Origin: Verrucomicrobiota bacterium
Lineage (GTDB): Bacteria > Verrucomicrobiota > Verrucomicrobiia > Verrucomicrobiales > Verrucomicrobiaceae
DNA: 5,396 bases
Assembly (NCBI GenBank): GCA_021413535.1
Contig: JAIOQF010000152.1
Coordinates: 1 to 5,396, forward strand
Direction of reading: 5' to 3'
Shown: in pieces, positions 1 through 5,396 of the stretch
Position numbering within the stretch: position 1 is the stretch's first letter
How the letters are laid out: each line of letters starts with the position of its first letter
Notes under the pieces: model-generated
Database searches by the model: none
What the model was told of the DNA's origin: nothing
Seen by the model: only the letters and a program-made list of their open reading frames with translations
Program-made: the position numbers and the translations under genes

Positions 1-1
1 A

Positions 2-820
2 GAACCCTTCCTCGTTTACATGCCGCTCACCTCACCGCACACACCGTTGGCGGTGAATCCCGAGTGGAAGGACAAGAGTCATCTCAATCTCTTCGCCGAT
101 TTCGTAATGGAGACGGATGCTGTCGTCGGTCGTGTGCTCGCTGCGCTGGAGAAAAGCGGTGCCGCGGACAACACGCTCGTCATCTTTACTTCTGACAACG
201 GCTGCGCGCCCTACATCGGTGTGAAGGACCTCGAACAGATGGGTCACTATCCGAGCGGTCCGTTGCGTGGCTACAAGGCGGATGCATGGGAGGGTGGACA
301 TCGCGTGCCCTTCATGGTGCGCTGGCCCGGTGTAGTGCAGCCGGGCACAGTTTGTCGTCAGCTCGTTTATCAAGCCGACTTCCTCCGCACTTTCGCCGAT
401 GTGTTTGGCGTGAAACTGCCCGACACCGCCGCCGAAGACAGCTTCAGCCTCATGCCCCTCTTGAAAGGAGAGGATAAACCAATCCGCGAAAACGCCGTGA
501 GCGCCTCCGCCGGTGGCACCCCCGCGCTGCGCAGCGGTTCCTGGAAATACATTCCCGCGCCCGGCTCCGGCGGCTGGGGCAAGGGCGGTGATCAATCGCA
601 GCCCGTCCAGCTCTATAATCTCGCGGACGACCTCGGCGAAGCCAAGAATCTCGCCGCCGCGATGCCTGAGAAAGTGGCTGAGATGAAAGTATTGCTGGAA
701 AAACTCATCACCGATGGCCGCAGCACGCCCGGCGCGACGCAGAAGAACGATGTGGAGGTAAAGCGTTACCCATTCACATCCACCGCAACTCCGAGGAAGA
801 ATGCAAGAGCTGCTAAATAA
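2..820 (+). CDS. Secreted S1-type sulfatase (arylsulfatase A-like), 5'-truncated by the window edge
   Basis: This is the C-terminal 272 residues of a sulfatase that would hydrolyse sulfate esters on a glycan or aryl substrate, probably outside the cytoplasm. The frame is open from base 2, so the ATG at base 20 is an internal Met. Visible in order are SPHTP near residue 11 (the His that follows the central strand), ADNTLVIFTSDNG with metal ligands D65/N66, and the LRGYKADAWEGGHRVPF block with K92, the usual sulfate-binding lysine. After these come the WPG turn and the short C-terminal subdomain with LYNLADDLGEAKNLA, standard for the Pfam Sulfatase family. The formylglycine Cys motif and signal peptide lie to the left of the window, so catalytic competence cannot be judged. 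The tail is basic and ends at a TAA 8 bp before the next sulfatase start, which suggests co-transcription. The family is certain; the substrate is unknown. Confidence 0.96.
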   Translation, partial: EPFLVYMPLTSPHTPLAVNPEWKDKSHLNLFADFVMETDAVVGRVLAALEKSGAADNTLVIFTSDNGCAPYIGVKDLEQMGHYPSGPLRGYKADAWEGGHRVPFMVRWPGVVQPGTVCRQLVYQADFLRTFADVFGVKLPDTAAEDSFSLMPLLKGEDKPIRENAVSASAGGTPALRSGSWKYIPAPGSGGWGKGGDQSQPVQLYNLADDLGEAKNLAAAMPEKVAEMKVLLEKLITDGRSTPGATQKNDVEVKRYPFTSTATPRKNARAAK

Positions 821-828
821 ATTATATC

Positions 829-1593
829 ATGAATCGGCTCCTTCGCGCCCTGACAGCCTGCCTGCTCCTTTGTGCCCAGACCAATGCCGCCCCAGCAGGG
901 AAACCCAATATCCTGCTCATCCTCGCCGACGATCTTGGTGCGCACGATGTGGGTTGCTTCGGCAGCACGTATCACCAGACGCCGAACATTGATGCGCTCG
1001 CGAAGCGCGGCGTGAAGTTCACGCAGGCGTATGCGTCCAGCCCGTTGTGTTCGCCCACGCGCAGCAGCATTCTTGCCGGCGTGTATCCGGCTCGCTCGGG
1101 TATCACTGCACCAGTGTGTCACTTGCCGCAGATCCTGCTGGAGAAAACACTTTCCAAGCCGACTCCGGCGATGCGTGCGGTCAATGCGGAGAGCATCACC
1201 CGGATGAAGCCGGAATATTTTACGCTCGCCGAGGCGCTGCATGAACAAGGCTATGCGACGGCGCATTTCGGGAAATGGCACCTTGGCTTCAATCGCGAGG
1301 TGAACGATCACTTCGAGCCGAAGGATCAGGGTTTTGATCTGGATTTTCCGCACACACCGAGCATGCCGGGGCCGAACGGCGGATACCTCGCTCCGTGGAA
1401 ATTCATTGCGGACAAGAGCATCGCCGGAAAGCCCGGCGAGCATATTGAGGATCGCATGTCGGAGGAGGCGGCCAAGTTCATTCGCGCAAGCAAGGACAAG
1501 CCGTTCTTCGTGAACTATTGGGCCTACTCGGTGCATTCGCCGTGGAATGCGCGGCGCGACTATATCGAGAGTTCAAGAAGACGGTGGATTTGA
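829..1593 (+). CDS. N-terminal part of the frameshifted sulfatase (signal peptide and CSPTR active site)
   Basis: This open frame gives 254 residues, of which the first 247 are genuine sulfatase and the last few (after DYIE) are out-of-frame tail. Residues 1-20 form a signal peptide with a hydrophobic core and an Ala-x-Ala-like end (TNA before APAG). A Cys at residue 15 is preceded by Leu, which does not fit a lipobox, so Sec/SPI export is more likely than lipidation. KPNILLILADDLG supplies metal ligands D34/D35. SPLCSPTRSSILAG carries the canonical formylglycine site, C74 to R78. FGKWHLG gives K149 and H151, and SVHSPW gives H236. The start at 829 is chosen because it gives this signal peptide directly and lies 8 bp after the preceding stop; no Shine-Dalgarno is visible, only AT-rich sequence. 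On its own the fragment lacks the DNG metal ligands and would not fold into an active enzyme. Confidence 0.9.
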   Translation: MNRLLRALTACLLLCAQTNAAPAGKPNILLILADDLGAHDVGCFGSTYHQTPNIDALAKRGVKFTQAYASSPLCSPTRSSILAGVYPARSGITAPVCHLPQILLEKTLSKPTPAMRAVNAESITRMKPEYFTLAEALHEQGYATAHFGKWHLGFNREVNDHFEPKDQGFDLDFPHTPSMPGPNGGYLAPWKFIADKSIAGKPGEHIEDRMSEEAAKFIRASKDKPFFVNYWAYSVHSPWNARRDYIESSRRRWI

Positions 1594-2768
1594 AGAACCC
1601 GCAGCACAACCCTCTCTACGCCGCGATGGTGCGCAGTCTCGACGACGGAGTGGGCAAGCTCCTCAAGGCGATTGACGATGCGGGCGTAGCCGACAACACC
1701 ATCATCATTTTTTTCTCAGACAACGGCGGCTGGGCGTATCCGCCGAAGGTAACCGATCCCGAGGGATTCACCAGCATGCCGGCGACGAGCAATCTCCCGC
1801 AGCGCAGTGGCAAGGCCTCGCTCTACGACGGTGGCACGCGCGAGCTGTGCATCTTCGTGTGGCCGGGAAAAATAAAGCCTGGCACCACGAACGACGCGCT
1901 ATTCCAGAGCACCGACATTTATCCCACGCTGCTGGCGATGTGCGGGATCAAGCCTCACGCGGACGTGAAGCTCGACGGTCTCGACCAGTCGCGCACTTTC
2001 CTGGGCGAGTCGTCGCCGCGCGACCGTGTCTTCTGCCATTTCCCGCACGGCACTCCGTCCGGGGCCGAACACATTCCAGGCTTCCTGCCCGGCACCTATG
2101 TGCGCAAAGGCGACTGGAAGCTCATCCGATTCTACGCCGACAACGACGACGGCAGCGATCGCTTCGAGCTCTACGACCTGAAGCACGACGAGGGCGAGTC
2201 AAAAAATCTTGCCGCCGATAAACCGGAACTCGTGGCTGAGCTGAACGAACTCATCAACGGCTTCCTCAAGGACACCGAAGCCGTCGTGCCCATTCGCAAT
2301 CCAAATTTCAACCATGCCGCGGCCGCGAAACTCAAACCGAAAGAAAATGGCAAACCCGCCAAAGCGAATAACAATGAATTCCCCGGACTGGAAGGCTGGA
2401 AAGCACGCGGCTTCACTTACGAGACGAAAGACGGAATCATTACCGCCACTCCGGCTAACGACGCTCCTTTCCTCGGCATCGGCAGCGCAGTGCGCGGCCC
2501 CGCGACGTTCAAGTTCCGCATCCGCAGCGCGAAGAAAGGCGAGGCGAAAATCGAATGGATGAATCCCGGCGCCGATAAAAATGACGGCAGATCGCAGTCG
2601 GTCACCTATATGCTCAACGGTGGCGAATGGCAGGACTTGAGTCTGAAAATTCCCGCTGAGGGTGCGCTTGGCGTCCTGCGTCTTTATCTCCCAGCACAGT
2701 CGGGAACGGTGGAGATAGATTGGATCGAACTGCAAAGCACCAGCGCTAAAAAGCGTTGGGATTTCTGA
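1518..2768 (+). CDS. C-terminal part of the frameshifted sulfatase with an accessory beta domain
   Basis: Genuine homology starts at base 1572 (FKKTVDLKNP). The ATG at 1518 and the residues before 1572 are an out-of-frame reading of the upstream half, and I do not take them as a real start. The frame provides the rest of the sulfatase core: NTIIIFFSDNGGW (metal ligands D298/N299 in joined numbering), SGKASLYDGGTRE (K329, sulfate-binding lysine), the WPG turn, and the C-terminal subdomain ending near FELYDLKHDEGESKNLA. A Lys/Ala/Asn-rich linker then leads to a domain starting at FPGLEGW that has alternating hydrophobic strands and ends in GTVEIDWIELQS and a terminal RWDF. That domain looks like a jelly-roll or carbohydrate-binding-type module; this is inferred from strand pattern only. 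No separate ribosome binding site precedes 1572, so independent translation is unlikely. Confidence 0.88.
   Translation: MGLLGAFAVECAARLYREFKKTVDLKNPQHNPLYAAMVRSLDDGVGKLLKAIDDAGVADNTIIIFFSDNGGWAYPPKVTDPEGFTSMPATSNLPQRSGKASLYDGGTRELCIFVWPGKIKPGTTNDALFQSTDIYPTLLAMCGIKPHADVKLDGLDQSRTFLGESSPRDRVFCHFPHGTPSGAEHIPGFLPGTYVRKGDWKLIRFYADNDDGSDRFELYDLKHDEGESKNLAADKPELVAELNELINGFLKDTEAVVPIRNPNFNHAAAAKLKPKENGKPAKANNNEFPGLEGWKARGFTYETKDGIITATPANDAPFLGIGSAVRGPATFKFRIRSAKKGEAKIEWMNPGADKNDGRSQSVTYMLNGGEWQDLSLKIPAEGALGVLRLYLPAQSGTVEIDWIELQSTSAKKRWDF
2379..2765 (+). other. C-terminal beta-rich accessory domain of the second sulfatase
   Basis: About 128 residues after the sulfatase core are glycine- and strand-rich. 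They include FLGIGSAVRGPATFKFRIRS, KIEWMNPG, LSLKIP, LRLYLP and VEIDWIEL, a pattern of short alternating strands typical of a beta-sandwich. Neither neighbouring sulfatase has an equivalent. A linker of low-complexity Lys/Pro/Ala/Asn precedes it. A role in binding the sulfated glycan is plausible but inferred. Confidence 0.6.
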
Positions 2769-2918
2769 ATCGCCATTATTTCACGCGCCGCGAAAATGAA
2801 AGTCACACTGGATCATTGCCAACGGACGCAACACGCCAAGTCAACAGCAACAGAATGACATCAGCTTGCGCAGCTTTCCTCCGAGTGATCTCGCCACCAC
2901 GCCATTAACACTAAAAAC

Positions 2919-4364
2919 ATGAAAAGAATTCTCACCACGCTAACAACCTGTCTGTGTCTCTGCGCCCAGGCTTTTGCTGCCGCAGCTAAACCCAACATCG
3001 TCATCATCTTCATCGATGACATGGGCTATGGTGACATCGGCCCCTTCGGCGCGACGAAGCAGAAGACCCCCAATCTCGACCGCATGGCGGCCGAGGGCAT
3101 GAAGCTCACCTCGTTCTATGCGGCGCCGGTCTGCTCGGTATCGCGCGCGCAGTTGCTCACCGGCTGCTACGGTGCACGCATTGATGTTCCGGGAGTTTAC
3201 AGCCCCGGCAGCGCCCAGGGCCTGAATCCGAAGGAACACACCATCGCCGAGCGGCTCAAAGACCTCGGCTATGCCACGATGTGCATCGGGAAATGGCACG
3301 TCGGCGATCAGCCGGAGTTCCTTCCGACCCAGCAGGGATTCGATCACTATTTCGGCATTCCTTATTCCAACGACATGGAACGGGAGGCGACCGAAACTGG
3401 CAAGAAGGTGGTGCCGCTCTTGCGGGATGACAAAGTGGCGGAACTTCTCACCGACGAGCAGCAGAGCCGCATCGTCGAACGCTACACCGATGAAGCCGTG
3501 CGCTTCATCACGGAGCAGAAGGATAAACCGTTTCTGCTCTATCTGCCGCACACCGCCATTCACACACCGATCCACCCCGGAGAAAAGTTTAACGGGAAAT
3601 CATCGAACGGCCGGGTCGGCGACTGGATCGAGGAAGTGGACTGGTCCACCGGTCGCGTGCTCGACACCCTCCGCACACTTGCGCCGAATACGCTCGTTGT
3701 CTTCACCAGCGACAACGGTCCGTGGCTGATCAAAGGTGCGGACAGCGGCAGCGCGGGACCGTTGCGCGGTGGAAAAGGCAGCACTTGGGAAGGCGGCATG
3801 CGTGAACCGACACTCGCATGGTGGCCCGGCAAAATTGCGGCTGGCAGCGGGTGTGACGCGGTGGCGGGGACGATTGATCTTTTGCCCACCGCCGTCGCGC
3901 TGGCTGGAGGAACTCTGCCGGCGCAGCCGGTGATCGACGGGCGTGACATTTCGCCGATCCTGTTCGGCAAGACCACGCAGTCACCGCGTGAGGCGCACTA
4001 CTATTTCTCTGGTTATCATCTTCAAGCCGTTCGTCAGGGGCCGTGGAAACTCGCCCTCGCCTCGCAGAACGAAACCATGGGCCGTCCCGCCTCGCCTGAC
4101 GCTGCCACCAATGCTCCGAGACTCTACCATCTCGACAACGATATCGGCGAAAAGACCGACGTCGCCGCCGCGAATCCTGAAGTCGTCGCCAAGCTCACCG
4201 CGTTCGCCGAAGCGATGAGCCGGGAAATCGGCGGTTCCAATCCAGCAGCGCGGCGTCCGGCCGGAAAAGTTGAAAATCCAACCATGCTTTATTCCGCCAA
4301 GCCCCGCGAAAAAGCTGCCAAAGAAAAGCGATCAAAACAGCAGGATAAACCTAAAGCATTCTAA
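2919..4364 (+). CDS. Secreted S1-type sulfatase with variant active-site motif CSVSR
   Basis: A complete 481-residue sulfatase, close to the usual length for a single-domain family member. Residues 1-20 form a signal peptide (basic MKR, hydrophobic LTTLTTCLCLCAQ, cleavage near AFA before AAAK). KPNIVIIFIDDMGYGD supplies D33/D34. FYAAPVCSVSRAQLLTGCY holds the active-site position C72 and R76, with Val at 74 where Pro or Ala is expected. IGKWHVGD gives K125/H127, AIHTP gives H215, VFTSDNGPW gives D265/N266, and LRGGKGSTWEGGMREP gives K286. The core ends near LYHLDNDIGEKTDVAA, followed by a basic tail rich in Lys, Arg and Gln. It follows the frameshifted sulfatase by 150 bp on the same strand, so co-transcription is possible but less clear than for the first pair. 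The start is fixed by the signal peptide; the bases before it (CACTAAAAAC) hold no Shine-Dalgarno. Its last codons and stop coincide with the outer arm of a palindromic repeat. Confidence 0.96.
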   Translation: MKRILTTLTTCLCLCAQAFAAAAKPNIVIIFIDDMGYGDIGPFGATKQKTPNLDRMAAEGMKLTSFYAAPVCSVSRAQLLTGCYGARIDVPGVYSPGSAQGLNPKEHTIAERLKDLGYATMCIGKWHVGDQPEFLPTQQGFDHYFGIPYSNDMEREATETGKKVVPLLRDDKVAELLTDEQQSRIVERYTDEAVRFITEQKDKPFLLYLPHTAIHTPIHPGEKFNGKSSNGRVGDWIEEVDWSTGRVLDTLRTLAPNTLVVFTSDNGPWLIKGADSGSAGPLRGGKGSTWEGGMREPTLAWWPGKIAAGSGCDAVAGTIDLLPTAVALAGGTLPAQPVIDGRDISPILFGKTTQSPREAHYYFSGYHLQAVRQGPWKLALASQNETMGRPASPDAATNAPRLYHLDNDIGEKTDVAAANPEVVAKLTAFAEAMSREIGGSNPAARRPAGKVENPTMLYSAKPREKAAKEKRSKQQDKPKAF

Positions 4365-4478
4365 AGATTTTCGTAGCCGCATCTCGTGAGAGTGCGGGAC
4401 AAAGTCTCCTGGTTACAGAACTTCCTGTCTTCCCGCACTCTTACGAGATGCGGCTACGTCTTTAATTAAAATGCTCTA
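4352..4478. repeat. Nested palindromic element (REP/BIME- or MITE-like)
   Basis: Two 28-nt arms, 4372-4399 and 4431-4458, are reverse complements except at one position, which would be a G-U wobble in RNA. They enclose a 31-nt loop. Each arm contains a 21-nt imperfect palindrome of its own (4377-4397 and 4433-4453), with CCGCA pairing to TGCGG around a TCT/AGA inner stem and one bulged base. Seven bases outside each arm, a further inverted repeat appears: AGCATTCTAA at 4355-4364 against TTAAAATGCT at 4466-4475, 9 of 10 matching. The symmetric spacing argues that the unit is larger than a plain terminator. It could fold as one long stem or as two separate hairpins, the layout of paired REP sequences. 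No transposase is inside, so any mobility would have to be supplied in trans. Confidence 0.85.
4372..4463 (+). terminator. Possible transcription terminator or 3'-end stabiliser for the sulfatase genes
   Basis: The long stem-loop starts 8 nt after the last sulfatase stop and lies between converging genes, where it would end or protect the + strand transcript. Only a weak T-rich stretch (TCTTT) follows the stem on the + strand, and no T-run follows on the - strand. This is therefore not a textbook intrinsic terminator, and the function is inferred from position. Confidence 0.4.
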
Positions 4479-4481
4479 AAG

Positions 4482-4626
4482 GGGATAGTGGACAGTTGCG
4501 CAGCCGCGAAGCGAATTAACCGGATGCTCAGGATCGGGGGAGGGGAGTTACCTTCTAGATGCCTCTCACCCAGTGGTGTCCTTTATGTGGCCGAGTGACC
4601 CCGCATTCCATTCTCCCACTTCCGCA
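4482..4626. other. Intergenic stretch with no recognisable feature
   Basis: Between the palindromic element and the octamer array there are about 145 bp with no credible gene, strong hairpin or promoter. The only things seen are a G-rich run near 4535-4547 and a short repeat CCGCATTC (4601-4608, again at 4622-4629). Open frames here have no homology that I recognise. Confidence 0.5.
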
Positions 4627-4695
4627 TTCATCCTTTCCGATCTCCGCGTCTCCGCGTCTCCGCGTCTCCCCATCTTCTTCCAGTTCATCCTTTCC
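4627..4695. repeat. 12-bp direct repeat TTCATCCTTTCC bracketing the octamer array
   Basis: Exact copies at 4627-4638 and 4684-4695 are 57 bp apart and enclose the octamer repeats. The right copy contains the stop codon of the - strand gene (4685-4687). The arrangement fits either a small local duplication at the gene end or an insertion of the array between duplicated target bases. Confidence 0.8.
4641..4669. repeat. Octamer tandem repeat TCTCCGCG, three full copies and a partial
   Basis: Three exact copies of TCTCCGCG (4641-4648, 4649-4656, 4657-4664) are followed by TCTCC. Read on the - strand this is a run of CGCGGAGA lying about 20 nt downstream of the membrane protein's stop. The period of 8 is not a multiple of 3, so it is not maintained as coding sequence. 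Copy number in such arrays often varies between strains through slippage. Confidence 0.9.
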
Positions 4696-5386
4696 CCAGT
4701 TTCAGCCGCCGCCAGCGTGCGTGGTAAAGCAACAGCACCGCCGGACCAAACGACAGCAGCATCACCGAAACCCCCATCGTGATTCCGAAAAATGTGAAGA
4801 AACCTGCGCAGCACTCGTTGCGACCGCGAGCCATGATGTGGGATGGAACAGCGATCATGAGTTCCAGGATGCTGCCGCGCAGCAGCCAGCGCGACTGCTG
4901 CCGGATGAGTTCCTCGGGCTCCTTTGCCCGGCTGATGAGGAAAAAGACAACGGCCCACACCACCCAGGAAAGCAGAGCGCAGCCGCCCGCCCAGAGCAGG
5001 CAGCTTGCAAAGTTGGTCATGACTTTCTGATCCATCACCTCGGCCAGCGCGAAAGCTCCGCCCAGAACTAGCAATCCAAACCAAAAACCAGATACGATCA
5101 CCGGCAGCCAGATCGACTTCCGGGGAACCGGTCGTTTTGTCACGATCCTGACCGGCACCCGCAGAAAAAGAAACTGGCTCAGGGCCAGGATGCCGATGAT
5201 GACCAAATATTGCCAGGACAAGTAGATCTCCAGAACCCCCTTGAGACCATTTTTGAAAAAATCTGTCGGAAAGCAGGTGGCGAGCAGCGGCAGCGTTAGT
5301 GCCATGAACCAGGTGAGATAGAGCCCGGCCACCAGCAGCCCCCAATGGAGCCAGGAGCGTTCGCGAGTCGGAGTTTCAGGTGTCAT
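4685..5386 (-). CDS. Multi-pass membrane protein of unknown function
   Basis: The product is 233 residues and very hydrophobic. Likely membrane segments lie at about 13-35, 57-76, 92-117 and 126-152, with a weaker one near 171-185 and a long one at about 194-221, giving five or six passes. After a soluble stretch (SRAKEPEELIRQQSRWLLRG) comes the compact motif H183-x3-R187-x-R189-x2-C192-C193, which could bind a metal or form a disulfide, followed by a Gly-rich hydrophobic segment and a basic end (HARWRRLKLGKG). I recognise this only loosely as a conserved hypothetical of the group and assign no function. It converges on the sulfatase genes, so it is a separate transcription unit. The ATG at 5384-5386 has no visible Shine-Dalgarno, and only 10 bases lie beyond it with no in-frame stop, so a start outside the window cannot be excluded. 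A longer overlapping open frame on the same strand is a shadow. Confidence 0.8.
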   Translation of the reverse strand: MTPETPTRERSWLHWGLLVAGLYLTWFMALTLPLLATCFPTDFFKNGLKGVLEIYLSWQYLVIIGILALSQFLFLRVPVRIVTKRPVPRKSIWLPVIVSGFWFGLLVLGGAFALAEVMDQKVMTNFASCLLWAGGCALLSWVVWAVVFFLISRAKEPEELIRQQSRWLLRGSILELMIAVPSHIMARGRNECCAGFFTFFGITMGVSVMLLSFGPAVLLLYHARWRRLKLGKG

Positions 5387-5396
5387 AGTTCGATCG

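Larger units (their letters stand above)
829..2768 (+). pseudogene. Full-length sulfatase plus C-terminal beta domain, interrupted by a single-base frameshift
   Basis: Read through one missing base, this locus encodes a 646-residue secreted sulfatase with every expected part: signal peptide (1-20), S1 sulfatase core (about 26-500) and a C-terminal beta-rich domain (about 518-640). Frame 1 runs correctly through SVHSPWNARRDYIE (ending at base 1569), and the homologous protein resumes in frame 3 at base 1572 with FKKTVDLKNPQHNPLYAAMV. Restoring one A (GAG-AAG-TTC in place of GAG-AG-TTC) joins the two exactly, with a plausible Lys at the junction. Both halves are otherwise free of stops and keep all active-site residues, so the lesion is either very recent or a sequencing or assembly error. 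I see no X-XXY-YYZ slippery heptamer at the site to support programmed frameshifting. As it stands the locus would yield an inactive fragment, so I label it a pseudogene provisionally. Confidence 0.85.

Noticed and set aside
868..876. Lipoprotein signal in the second sulfatase leader (Cys at residue 15)
   Set aside because: The residue before Cys is Leu where Gly, Ala or Ser is required, and a better Ala-type cleavage region follows.
766..1536. A 256-aa open frame antisense to the second sulfatase
   Set aside because: It lies wholly opposite a clear sulfatase frame with signal peptide and active site. Its translation is Arg/His-rich without domain features, as expected for an antisense shadow in GC-rich DNA.
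1560..1580. Programmed -1 frameshifting as an explanation for the split sulfatase
   Set aside because: No X-XXY-YYZ heptamer is found at the junction and no strong downstream structure stands out. A lost A in GAGAAG explains the change more simply.
2769..2918. Promoter or terminator between the second and third sulfatases
   Set aside because: Candidate -35/-10 pairs (for example TTGCGC with TGATCT) have the wrong spacing, and the hairpin near 2780-2797 has only a few base pairs with a bulge. Neither can be supported.
4372..4458. CRISPR repeat or tRNA-like structure at the palindrome
   Set aside because: The arms are inverted and occur once each, with no direct spaced repeats, and no cloverleaf or anticodon arm can be drawn.
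4559..5071. A 170-aa + strand open frame after the palindrome
   Set aside because: It starts in low-complexity Ser/Pro sequence made by the octamer repeat and continues antisense to the membrane protein, with no motif or ribosome binding site.
4566..5345. A 259-aa open frame on the - strand, longer than the membrane protein it overlaps
   Set aside because: Its product is Gly/Ala/Arg/His-rich with no membrane pattern or recognisable motif, and it runs through the octamer repeat. The 233-aa frame has clear transmembrane segments, so this one is a shadow.

Overview
The window is most likely chromosomal DNA from a member of the Planctomycetota-Verrucomicrobiota group, and Verrucomicrobiota is my preference. 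The grounds are indirect. There are three secreted S1-type sulfatases in a row, which is typical of the sulfatase-rich genomes of that group. The coding sequence looks moderately GC-rich. None of the visible gene starts has a convincing Shine-Dalgarno sequence. No rRNA or other phylogenetic marker is present, so this placement is an inference.

Positions 2-2768 hold two sulfatase genes on the + strand, separated by only 8 bp. The first enters from beyond the left edge and lacks its N-terminal half. The second (829-2768) has a signal peptide, a canonical CSPTR formylglycine motif and a C-terminal beta-rich accessory domain. A -1 nt frameshift at about 1567-1574 splits it into two reading frames. 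After a 150-bp gap, a third, complete sulfatase (2919-4364, 481 aa) follows. It keeps the expected metal and sulfate ligands, but its formylglycine motif reads CSVSR instead of C-x-P/A-x-R. Together the three would act outside the cytoplasm to desulfate a polysaccharide or glycan. No glycoside hydrolase, transporter or sulfatase-maturing enzyme lies in the window, so the substrate cannot be read from it.

The 320-bp gap between the converging gene ends (4365-4684) contains two repeat structures. The first is a long nested palindrome at about 4352-4478. It has two 28-nt arms, each itself an imperfect hairpin, and an outer inverted repeat that reaches into the last codons and stop of the third sulfatase. 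This layout resembles a REP/BIME or MITE-like element. The second is an octamer array (TCTCCGCG, three full copies and a partial) bracketed by a 12-bp direct repeat, one copy of which includes the stop of the last gene.

The last gene (5386-4685, - strand) encodes a 233-aa multi-pass membrane protein of unknown function with a compact His/Arg/Cys-Cys motif. I found no tRNA, rRNA, CRISPR array or transposase. The best candidates for something new are the nested palindrome, the variant sulfatase motif and the frameshift. I see no convincing new multi-gene system.
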